Below are positions 10,389-20,330 of a DNA stretch of 64,000 nt, one piece after another (position 1 is the first letter of the stretch; each line of letters starts with the position of its first letter). The notes under the pieces are model-generated. The model saw nothing but the letters and a program-made list of their open reading frames with translations, was not told the origin of the DNA and did no database searches. Both the position numbers and the translations under genes were made by a program. This stretch comes from Neonectria sp. B-13 (taxonomy: Eukaryota; Ascomycota; Sordariomycetes; Hypocreales; Nectriaceae): positions 1,116,001 to 1,180,000 of the forward strand of contig NOKP01000010.1 of assembly GCA_002682825.1 (NCBI GenBank), written 5' to 3'.

Positions 10389-12800
10389 ACGAACCCATTT
10401 CCTTTAGGTGGTTGCACAAATGAGCTGCATGGCGAAACGGTATCGACATGTACTCTAAAAAGGGAGGGCAAATTTTCACCATGGGTCCGCTCGTGAGAGA
10501 GGTTGCGTGGGAGACACCGTGGGAGTTTGAGGTTTAGATCCTCGGAATTCATTTGCAACAGGGTTCTTTTTGCCGTCAACGAGAATAAGTGCTCGGGAAT
10601 GCGTGAGATGTCCAGATGTCCAGCTATATGTGAACGACCAACTATACAAGCTACAAAGTGTGTGCTATCGGGGAATCCACCTTGCCAATGGAGAGGACCC
10701 GTGCGTGATCCCATTCACCTCGGAAGAGGTCTGTCCGTAGGTACCTTGGTACGACCGAGTACTTGTATACCTGTTGCGGCTCACAGTCGCAAGGTTCGCT
10801 TGCGAGGGAATATTCTGGAAGTGCGCTCGTGTGAGAGAACAAGGTGAATGGACTGCGTCTAGGCCTCTGGAGTTCTGATTGATAGGCTGATATGGCAAGG
10901 CTCGGGGTAATAATCCAACGCAAATTGGGGCGTCTCCTAATACAGTCCGGAAGTCGAGCGAGTGGGTTGACTCTTACGTCAGATGCTCCGTTCAACACGT
11001 TCTTTTCGCGGAGCCACCACAGTATGAGATAAGACGCGGATCCGTTCCGGGACCGTATTTTACATATGATTTTGGGATTTCGGGGAGGGTTTCATCTCCA
11101 GACTGGCTCCATGCCGGCGGCAGGTCGCTTTGAACGAACGGATCTGGGGATGAGCTACTAAGCCAAGGTCAGTCCGCCAAGCGAAGCCAAGGTGAAGCGA
11201 CGGTGTATTGTTGGCCGAGCTTGCAGCTTGTTGAGCGGTGCAAAGTGCTTGAGCTGTTGAAGTCGAGACGGCAGCTTACACCTAGGTCTGGTGCTCGGTG
11301 ATGATGCACATGCAGCAGCAAGCGCCAATGCCGCCGACAGCTCACCTCAACACAGTTCTGGTCAGGTCACAACGGTTTAACCAGGGTTGTAGCGCAGCCT
11401 CGTTCCTCGGTGAGAGGAGCCCGACCCCTGCACCCGCACCACCCAACCCTCCAACCGGGGCAGCTCGACAACGGGCAAGCTGAGGTTTACGTCGCCAACC
11501 CACGCAGACTCGGTAAAGGAGTAGACCTAGACCTCACCTCACCCGGTTCTGAGGCTTCGATCAGTCTGGAACCAGCTGCACGGATGGCGGTGCGGCGTCC
11601 CGCGCCACTCACAGCGGCCCGAGGAGCAGCCCACGCCCAACAGGCCGGTTATCTGGGAGCGAAACGGGCAACGGTGGACACTAGACGGCCGCCCGCTCGG
11701 GTGGGACCGTGATGCACTGATGGTGTTGGTGCAGCGGCTGGGGGAGAAGAGACCGGGGAAGCGTGCGTGTGGCCTGGGTTTCCTGGTTTTGTTGATGCCC
11801 ATTGTCCGTTGTCCATTTCCCCTTTCCCTCTCTCGGTGAGCCCGAGCCAAGCATTTCCCCATGGGATGAGGGATGAGCTGCAGTCGACCGTATCCATCCG
11901 TCACCTCGCTACCCAGTTACACCGTCATCAGTGCGGGGGACAAGGTGGGAGGTTGACCTCTTCCATGCACTTGCAGACCGGCTCCTCCAGGTGTGAGGTC
12001 AAGCGTAGCCCCAGATCCAACAACGACGTGTTGTTGAGTCGAGGGTACCGTCCAGATACCGCAATCTTGATGCCCGGCAAACCCCCTTGGGCATCTTCCC
12101 CCCCTTTTGCATGCCCATGACGACGGTCGAAAGGGCCGAGGGCGACGGGGACGGGATCAGGGGATAGTGGCCTGGGGAAGGGGGCCTGAGCTTTTGCCAT
12201 GAGGTGACATGTTGTCCGCTTCCAGCACCTGCTGCGGCTCGCCAAGATTGGGCGACTCTGCAACGGCCGTCCTGCTACTGGTGTAGCCGCGTGCCGGACG
12301 TGTTCCGTCGGGTGGGGGAGAGCAGCACGAACCCTCTCGCCGGTCGGGCCTTGACTCCCTGAGAGGCCCGTACGCAGGCAGATCGAGGCTTGCTTCACCT
12401 GTTGGGGAGTCCGGGATGTCGTCTTGTTGCCTTCGGTGGCTCGGTGGGTGTCGTGTCGTGTGAGGCGTGAGGCGTGAGTGAGGCCCAGGGGATGGGTCCT
12501 GGTCCATCTGCTTCCCTTTCCCCTCGGGAGAGCTTGGTCGCCCAGGTGTTGAAATACCCGCTCTCGTTCAGTCATCTTCCCGTCCGTTTCCGCTTCTCTC
12601 CTCGACAATCCTCTCTTCGTTCTCGCTTCCTCTCCCTCATCTCCTCCCTCATCTCAGTAAGCCCGGGCTTCCCTATAGACCCTTGAGCCTTCTCTCCCTC
12701 TGGCATCTAACATCCATCGTCAGCATCTGTCATAATACCACCGCCTCGTATCCGTTACTTACCTCACCTCATCTGTCCCAAGCACAAATCAATCGCCAAG
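10389..12800. other. 2.4 kb gene-free region upstream of the polyol dehydrogenase
   Basis: Open frames here are short, overlap on both strands and have no recognisable motif. The right end (about 12585-12660) is strongly CT-rich, as in fungal core promoters and transcription-start regions, so much of the region is probably promoter and 5' leader of the dehydrogenase gene. No RNA gene or repeat was recognised. Confidence 0.5.
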
Positions 12801-14979
12801 ATGGTGTCTCTTCCCACAGAAATGAAGGCTCTCAGGTACGTCTGTCCTTCTTGTATGTGCCGGGTACCCTAGATATATAAACGAGGGCGACCTATCCATC
12901 AGGGTGGCCCTGCGCTTGTTGTTCTCATGACCGTTCGGCTCCTCAACCCCATAAGGCCACTCAGCCTCTGTGCGAACCTGGGTTGCTAACGTCGTCCCAC
13001 TATGTGTCCAGATATGAGAAGCCTGAAGATTTCTCCATCGTGACGGTCCCGCTGCCTGTGATGCGAGACAACGATGTTATGGTCAAGGTCAAGGCTTGCG
13101 GTGTGTGTGGAACTGGTAAGTCTATCATATCTCTCGGTAACACAAGACCTTTAAGTAGCTGACCCGTGACTGCAGATCTGGTGATTACTCATGACATAAA
13201 CCACGGTTCGAAAACCAGGGGCTAACAGTGCTACTAGCACATCCACGAGGGTGAATTCATCGCCAAGTTCCCGTTGATCCCCGGCCACGAAACTGTCGGT
13301 GAGGTCGCTGCCATCGGCAAGGTTGGTGCTCAAAGTCATGTGCTTCTCGCTTCCATCTCTGACTCGAGTGTATAGTCTGTCAAGGGTTTCGCCATTGGTG
13401 ACCGTGTCGCTGCCGACAACAGTGAGCTCTGCAATGAGTGCTTCTACTGCAGACGCGGACAGCCTCTGCTCTGCGAGAACGTCAGTGATGCCCCTACTGC
13501 TTAACCTTTTATTGGATTGGCAAGTAATTACCATCGACAAGACTGACCATGTGTAGTTCAATGCCCACGGTGTCACCATGAACGGCGGCTTCGCCGAGTA
13601 CTGTGCCTACCCTGCTGCCAAGGTCTTCAAGATCCATAACCTCTCGTGGGTGGATGCCACTCTGCTCGAGCCCGCCTCGTGTGCCTGCCATGGTCTGGAG
13701 AAGATTCGCCCCAAGTTGGGATCACACGTCCTGATGTTCGGCGCCGGTCCCACTGGTCTGGTACAGCTTTGCCCTTCACTATCTGTTCCTTAAAACCCTT
13801 TCCCTAACAAACTGTAGATGCTTGCCCAACTCTTGCGACAAAATGGTGGCTGCAAGGTCACCATTGCTGCTCCTGGCGGTCTGAAGCTGGACCTGGCTAG
13901 GAGCCTCGATGCTGCGGATGTCTATATTGAGCTTTCTCGATCCGACCCCGCCAAGCAATTCGCCCAGATGAGGGCGGAAAACCCCTATGGATTCGATATT
14001 GGTAAGCTGAAGACGATAAAAATGCAGGCTTGATGCTAACGAGATGCCAGTTGTTGAGGCTACCGGCTCCGTTAGAATTCTCGAGGACTCCATCAACTAC
14101 GTCCGACGAGGTGGTACTCTGGTCGTCTACGGGTATGTCCTTGCTTGCATTGCTGCTGGTGTTTTCCTTGATACTAACTGACCGCCCTCTAGTGTCTATG
14201 CCGGCGCCGACCGCGTGTCATGGCCCCCGTCCAAGATCTTTGGCGACGAGATTACCATTCTGGGCTCGTTCTCCGAGACCTACATGTTCCGTAAGTTATC
14301 CACGAGCACCTAGCATGTTGCGATATGCTAACTGATATGGTCAGCTGCCACAATCGACTACCTTGACTCCGGCAAGGTAAAGACTGCGGGCATTGTCAAC
14401 AAGACCTTCAAGCTCGAGCAGTTTGGCGAGGCGCTCCAAAGCATCAAGGACAAGACTGCCATCAAGGCCGCCATTGTATTTGACGATGTGGTTCCTGCTA
14501 CTGAGGCGGAGACCAATGGCGTGGCTATCCCTGAGACTGAGACGAACGGCGTGTCTGTCCCCGAGGTGGAGACGAACGGCGTGTCTGTCCCTGAGGTGGC
14601 GACTAATGGTGTGTCTGCCCCCGAGGAGACTACCAACGGTGTTTCTACTCCCGAAGAGAAGGTTGAAGAGACCCCCGTTGCCGAGGAAGAGAAGGTTGAA
14701 GAGACCCCTGTTGCCGAGGAAGAGAAGGTTGAAGAGACCCCTGTTGTCGAGGAGGAGAAGTTTGAGGACGCTCCCGCCCCTGAAGAGAAGGCCGAAGAGA
14801 CGGCTGAGGAGAAGGTCGAGGAGAAGGTCGAGGAGACTGTCCCTGAAGCCAAGGCGGAAGAGAAGATCGAGGAGACTCTCCCTGAAACCAAGGTGGAAGA
14901 GAAGGTCGAGGAAATTGTACCTGAAGTCAAGGTGGAAGAGAAGGTCACCGTTGCTCCCGCGACTGAGAAGACCGACTAA
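12801..14979 (+). CDS. Zinc-dependent medium-chain polyol dehydrogenase (D-arabinitol dehydrogenase-like) with repetitive C-terminal tail
   Basis: Ten exons: 12801-12835, 13012-13115, 13176-13180, 13238-13321, 13376-13480, 13557-13760, 13818-14001, 14051-14132, 14193-14290 and 14345-14979, giving 511 aa. Residues 1-348 are a complete MDR-superfamily enzyme oxidising a sugar alcohol with NAD(P)+: catalytic zinc ligands C44, H65 and E66; structural zinc cysteines 95, 98, 101 and 109; Rossmann motif GAGPTG. The overall sequence resembles fungal NADP-dependent D-arabinitol dehydrogenases, but the substrate is inferred. The third exon is 5 nt long. The tail (349-511), encoded in the last exon in frame with no stop at the usual end (AIVFDD), consists of TNGV(S/A)VPE and [11 protein letters not shown] repeats and is absent from ordinary family members. 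Confidence 0.88.
13176..13180 (+). other. 5-nt microexon (ATCTG) of the polyol dehydrogenase
   Basis: The exon before ends in ACT-G at 13115 and the exon after starts with CACATCCAC at 13238. Only inclusion of ATCTG keeps the frame and recreates the conserved Cys-Gly-Thr-Asp-Leu-His motif of medium-chain dehydrogenases (G|AT-CTG codes Asp-Leu). It is bounded by CTGCAG (acceptor, ending 13175) and GTGATT (donor, from 13181); the flanking introns are 60 and 57 bp, with branch points at GCTGAC and GCTAAC. Confidence 0.85.
14508..14950 (+). repeat. Coding repeats in the dehydrogenase tail
   Basis: Degenerate tandem units of about 30-42 nt encode [14 protein letters not shown] units (five copies, about 14508-14650) and then [11 protein letters not shown] and EEKVEE..PE units (about 14655-14950). 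Neighbouring copies are nearly identical in DNA (for example the two GAAGAGACCCC(C/T)GTTGCCGAGG copies), which points to recent slippage or unequal exchange. Confidence 0.85.
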
Positions 14980-16644
14980 GGGCTACGAGTCTGTTACACG
15001 TCGAATCACCCGAGTACCTTGCCTTTGAGGTGCTCGGGGTGCCACGACACACACTTGATGGTTGCCTTTTGACCAGAGGCGGCCTGCCACTATCTACACA
15101 AGGATCGGATCTCGGCGACGAGGGTTCATGTACATGCACGAAGGGTATGAGGTATCACGGTAGACTGCAGGGCATAGGTATGTATTTAGATTGGATATGA
15201 ATGGGATTCTGGGATCTTATTGCCGAAGCGTTCCGTCACCGCCATGTGCTCGCTTCCCCACAACTGTGATCTGACTATGGCACGACATTTCGTATTCCGT
15301 ACGCGTTTGGGACTGCATTGGCTGGGGCTTAGCCGACAGGCAGCTGGGCGAATGGATGAAATGGCATGATATATTACCCAGTCGTGTTGGGCCCCATCCA
15401 TCCAGTCAGCGGGTTTCCATGTTGGTATTATGGTAGGACGGTTAACTTAAGAGGTTACTAAGTTACCCGCTTGCTTCTTTCCCGAGGTACGTACCGTTTA
15501 TTGAGGCTACTACTACTAGTACTACTAGTATGCGTCGCAGGTACTAGTCGGTACTTATATACTAGGTCATTTGAGGCCTCTTACAGCAGCCAACCAGAGG
15601 GCTCTCCCATGTGAATGGTAAATGAACCCTCACCCTCGGGCACTTTGTGTAGGTAAGCGGCGAATCAGATGCGTTGATATGCTTGGCAAGAGGACGAATG
15701 TCAGATCCGGTGCTTCGGGAGCAGCTCAGATTGGCAGAAGTTGTGGAACTAATACGGCGACTTGCTTCTCTTCAGCCCTCTCGGCGATGTCTATTTTCGA
15801 CACCCTCCTCTTGGATCCAACGTGTAGATAGATGTAAGCCACGCGTTGGGGCTGACATGAGACGAGATGATGATAGCCCGCCCGGCTGAAGCATTTTTTT
15901 GTTTGCTTTTCCTGTTTCCTGTTTCATTTGCTGCTAGTTGAGACACAGCCAGCCCCGCCATTGATGGATTGATCGACTTGCAGGTGAGGTGAATCATGGG
16001 CCATGCGGAAACATCCCGTCTGCCGGTTCCATCATGCTAGATAGATTAACATCATCCACCCCCAATCCTCCAGCTTTCAGCTTCCTTGCATCCCGTCAAC
16101 GCCCGCGACCGCCGACGGATCGAATTCGCTGGACCCAGGATCCACGCTCGGGCCCGATCGTCCAGCTTGCCGCTGGATGTACTATGTAGGTGCAGAAACA
16201 GTCCCCGCCATGTGTTCCCTTGCGTGGGATGGGGCGCTTGTTCCTGCGCGTATGATGCATGCGTGAGACTATACGCCATGTCTGTCCATCCTCCATCCCG
16301 TCCGCACAGCCTTGTTGGTCCGCGGCCAACTGTCCCCCAGTCGAATAAGACCCGCGTAAAGATCATCCCCCGCTCCCTGTCCGTTCTGTGTGGGTGAATG
16401 CACTGATGTTTGCCTGCAGGCTGGGGTCTCGAGGAATCGAGGGAGGACATATATCAGACGGGCCATCTGAGATAATCCTCTCGACTCCCTAGTAGTTGCA
16501 CTTCACTTCACTTCACTTCATCTCACTCCATCCTCGCTTTCCTCGTGCAAGCCTCGTCCTCGACGCTGAAGCGCCCTCCCGTCACCGCCCATCGTGAAGA
16601 AGGAACAAGAGACAGCCCTCGTGTAGGGCAGTAGCATTGCCGCC
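14980..16644. other. 1.7 kb gene-free region
   Basis: No supported gene. It contains a short palindromic run of TACTAGTA/CTACTA words at about 15508-15532 and ends in four copies of CTTCA (16501-16520) shortly before the next gene, in a CT-rich stretch typical of a transcription-start region. Confidence 0.5.
16501..16520 (+). repeat. (CTTCA)4 pentanucleotide repeat
   Basis: Four exact copies lie in the pyrimidine-rich presumed 5' leader, about 125 bp before the start codon of the DUF3712-type gene. Confidence 0.9.
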
Positions 16645-17571
16645 ATGAACATCTCCGACTCGGCTCTCTTCAAGGACTATGCTCGCCCTATCCTCCAGCC
16701 CGAGACCAGCCATGCCATGCTCGGCCGCTCACCGCCCGGCCTCATGGATTCCGTCCTGCAGCGCCTAATCAACCGCTCCAGGCTCGAGGTCTCGCGAGTC
16801 AGTATTTCACATGCTACAAAGGAGTGAGCACGCTGATCTGGTGTCGTGGTTGACCGTGTGTGTTGGGCTAATTCCAGTTGCAGCTCCTTCAGCCTCGCCA
16901 TCGAGACCCGCGTGAATGGCACCGGACCTATCAGCAGCACCATCAGCCCGATGGTCCTCGACCTCACCTTCAACGGCTTCGCATTCGGAAAGCTGGCCCT
17001 GCCCGAGGTTCGCACTAGTTTCTGGGGCACCAAGGTCGTCGTGCAGGAGCAGGCGGTCAACATCACCGACATGGCCACCTACCGGGCCTTCGTGCGCAGC
17101 ATCATGGTCGACGACGACACCAGCTTCCAGCTCGAGAACGGGACGTGCACAATCCGGGCGCTGGGCCTCACGGCGCACTGCGACTACAACCTCGACATCC
17201 CGATCCAGGCCATGAAGGGCCCGCGGGTGACGCTGCGCGCCGTGTCGCGGTCGGGCGACGACGGCATCACGGCAACGTTCCGGATGCACAACCCCAGCCC
17301 CGTGGAGCTCGACCACGGCGGCGTCTGCACCTTCGAGCTGCGCAACGACCAGGGCCAGCGCTTGGCGGACCTGCGCGGCGAGCTGCGAATCGTCCGGGGT
17401 CAGTTCGACTTCACTCTGCATGGCACGACGCGGAACGGGGTGGCGCCATCGGATAAGGTCAGGCTGGTGGGAGTCGGTGTGGACGGCAGCTCGTGGTGCA
17501 ACGACACGGTCCAGCACTTGGATGCTGTCATTGCCGTGAGCCCGGAGCTTGCGGGGCAGCTCTGTGCATGA
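16645..17571 (+). CDS. DUF3712 / LEA2-type beta-sandwich protein without membrane anchor
   Basis: Exons 16645-16823 and 16878-17571 give 290 aa. The family (DUF3712, related to plant LEA-14 domains) usually occurs in fungal vacuolar or membrane proteins with one N-terminal helix; its function is poorly known. Here two imperfect repeats are visible: CSSFSLAIETRVNGTGPISSTI ... LNFNGFAFGKLALPEV-like sequence in the first, and TATFRMHNPSPVELDHGG ... ADLRGELRIVRGQ in the second. Neither a signal peptide nor a membrane helix is seen upstream; the start (GCCGCCATGA context) begins directly with a polar segment. The splice (GA|GTGAGC...TTCCAG|T) makes Asp and restores the frame. A Tag1-like protein with the same fold lies at 40.2-43.1 kb. 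Confidence 0.7.
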
Positions 17572-20330
17572 TTGATGAAATGATACGATACGATATCACG
17601 TTTGTTTTCCCTGGTCTTCTTTTTCTTCTTCTCTGGCGTTGAAGGTACAAAATGATACCGGTAGGGCTGTGGGAGGACCATAGACAGTCAATTGAGAGCC
17701 CAATTGGACGCATGTTTGATTCCAGTTCGAGTATTGCCCGCGCCTCAGGCTAGGGACAATATCCATCGAAGGATGTCGACTCTTCAACAAACAACTCCGC
17801 ATCTCATACTCGTTCGATTATAGCCATGCATCTGCTCGCCCGCCTGTCTATATTGGGTTAAGAGGTTGGACCCGACGAGCGGGGTCACTGGCTGGGTAAT
17901 GAATCCTTCCGCTCTACGAATAGTCTAGCTAGTAGACCAAATGCCCCTCACATAGAAATAACCCCTCCAAAGCTGTTCTCAAACAAACCTACTTCAATCC
18001 TACTTCAATCAGTACCTGCAATGTCATTCTCTGGAGAAAATCGAAGCAATCCTCTGTAGGTCGCAGCAAATACAGAGGATGAAATCCCTGGGAGATGGAA
18101 TAGTACCGGATCAACTACCGGGAAAGGGTTATTATTCCCACGCTCGCTCATCCGTACCGGCTTGGTTCAGTTCCTTCGAGATACCAGAGAGGTGTGTCCC
18201 TCTTAATAAATCGAGTAATATAGACTATCCCCTTTCACCAACATCGGGACTATAATATTATAGTCCGCAGACCACGTGCTCTTTTTGGTAGACTCCAAGA
18301 GCGAAACATACCACCAGCCAAGACAGTTCCACGTGGCTTGAGGGTGAGATCTGCTAATCTCGTCGTGCAGGACGCTTTCGCAAATCGCTGTGGCAACCTG
18401 GAAGACTGTACGGAAGTCGTTTACTACTTAATCCAATGCATGCTGTCATTGCGTTGCCTAGGCTGTTATTGGAGTGTTTCATGCCCGGCTCTGGGTAGCT
18501 TGGTTCTTGGGGATTGATTAGGGCGACTATCTGAGTATCAAGCTCGAAGCAGACTCCCGAGGGAGGGCTGGTGCACTACCGCAACAACTCAGAAGACGCC
18601 ACTTGCTGACATTTCACACTTGAGAAGCCCCAGTTTAACATCTGATTCCACCCATGACGTTGTTCGGGAAGAGTGCACACTAACCGCTGATCGACAATTG
18701 TGACGTGCCAAAGAGTGTCCTCGCTGGCTGGGTACCATCTCCTCAGCCAAAGCAGCGCTTAGATACGGATAATGTGTTGTCATTTCTAAGTTTAGCACGA
18801 GTCAACATATCACACCCTTGCAATGTATTGTATGAAGACAAACGCAAGGAATGCGGAAGTATGCCCAATCCGCTAATAGGCCTTCCAGACGGTTGGCTAA
18901 AATATCAACCAGTATTCTGCGTATACGGATGCTGCACCTCACATCGGATGTGAGTCCGTGACGGCGGCTAGCTGGCCTCTAGATGTTTTCTTTCAATTAG
19001 TGCTTCTCAGCCCTTTAATGAAAAACATGATTGACTTGCAATAATTTAGTTGAATTGAATTTCTAGAATTTTTTGTCTCATCTTTCTGAGGCGCGCAATT
19101 TTGGGCGGCAGAGGGCGCGATTAGGTGTGGATGAACCCTTGAGCAAACAGAAGCAGTCACCAATGTGGTGGGATGAAGCAGCTTGGCAGTGGATGAATCC
19201 GGTTTAATAGCCTGCATTCGTAAAGGCGCCCGTTTCAGCGTGTGTTCGGGACTCGGACCGGAGGAATTAGGTGGGTTGGTGGGATTAGGTAGGATTAGCA
19301 TCAGGTACCGTTCGGCCGTCGGCATTGTCACGAGATTGGGATTGGCATTTTTAGCATTGACAGCGATGCCAAGACGCAGGGGTGCCCTCTCAACCGCTGT
19401 TCTCTAGGGAAATGCTGCGTGTCTACACGCTGGGCACACGAGTTGTGTCGATTGTGTACAGCGTCTTGCCCGTGATTCGCCCTCGAGCCGTCAGCTAGAG
19501 AGCCCTGGTTGCGTTAGTCAAGTCCGTATACACGTAGACAGCCTTGACAACCCCAGTGGTGAATACGAGATGTAACCTCAGTAGCGACCTCGTTTTGTGC
19601 GGCCTCTCCAGTCGACATCGCCCTGTTTATCTCTGGCTTCATCTCGTCCCGTCACTCTCGTGCCACGAATCTTCCGTCTTTGACTCTTTCGTCCATACTT
19701 GGCTCCACGATACTTTGACGCCCATTCCTCCCGGCCCGCCACTGGAACTTCCGGGGCTCCCTCTGGCGGTGTAATTGGTACCTCACGCTGCTATCTCGGC
19801 ATTCGCCACATCGCCAAGTCTTCGATTCGTATGCCTAGTATCTATCTGTGCAGAGGAGCGGATGCAAACGTCGCTAGATAACTTGCCAAAGCCCCAGAAA
19901 AGTCCCATCCGGCCGTGTGTAGGTAGGCAATTGTACTGTGAGTGTACTACGAATGCTGAGACTCCGTCGGTAGCACAAGACTATTTTATTACCGGTTTCA
20001 GTACGCAGTACTCGGGCTGTGTTTCACCACCGCAGCCGCGGCTGTCCTTGTACGAGGCGTCTTTGGCATTGCATTGGCATTGCATTGGCATTGTCTGTTC
20101 GTTTATTAACCCCTGGGGCGTCAGCTCGGGCTTTTACCACCGAGTCGTCGACAAGTCTGATTCGTTTCTTTTTCTTTTCCCTTTTCTAGACATTTGTACT
20201 GTTGGGGAACATTTATGCAACTGCCACCATCACCAAACCTCAGCTCGCATCATCGTCAGAGTCACGCCTGTAACCAAAAATCACCAAACCGCCAGGAGCG
20301 TCCCGTGACGTCAACCCTCGATCCGCGGAA
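17572..20330. other. 2.8 kb gene-free region upstream of HUL4
   Basis: No supported gene, tRNA or transposon. The composition is more AT-rich than the flanking coding DNA. An 11-bp unit GGCATTGCATT is repeated about 2.6 times at 20065-20093. The right end should include the HUL4 promoter. Confidence 0.5.
20065..20093 (+). repeat. 11-bp tandem repeat GGCATTGCATT, about 2.6 copies
   Basis: Exact short tandem repeat about 240 bp before the HUL4 start codon; role unknown. Confidence 0.85.

Noticed and set aside
11928..12608. 226-codon open frame on the minus strand upstream of the dehydrogenase
   Set aside because: Rich in Arg/Pro/His with no motif; antisense to a CT-rich promoter-like region.
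14358..14948. 196-codon Ser/Thr-rich open frame antisense to the dehydrogenase tail
   Set aside because: It is the mirror of the coding repeat on the plus strand and has no start context or motif; repetitive GAG/GAA-rich coding sequence routinely leaves an open antisense frame.
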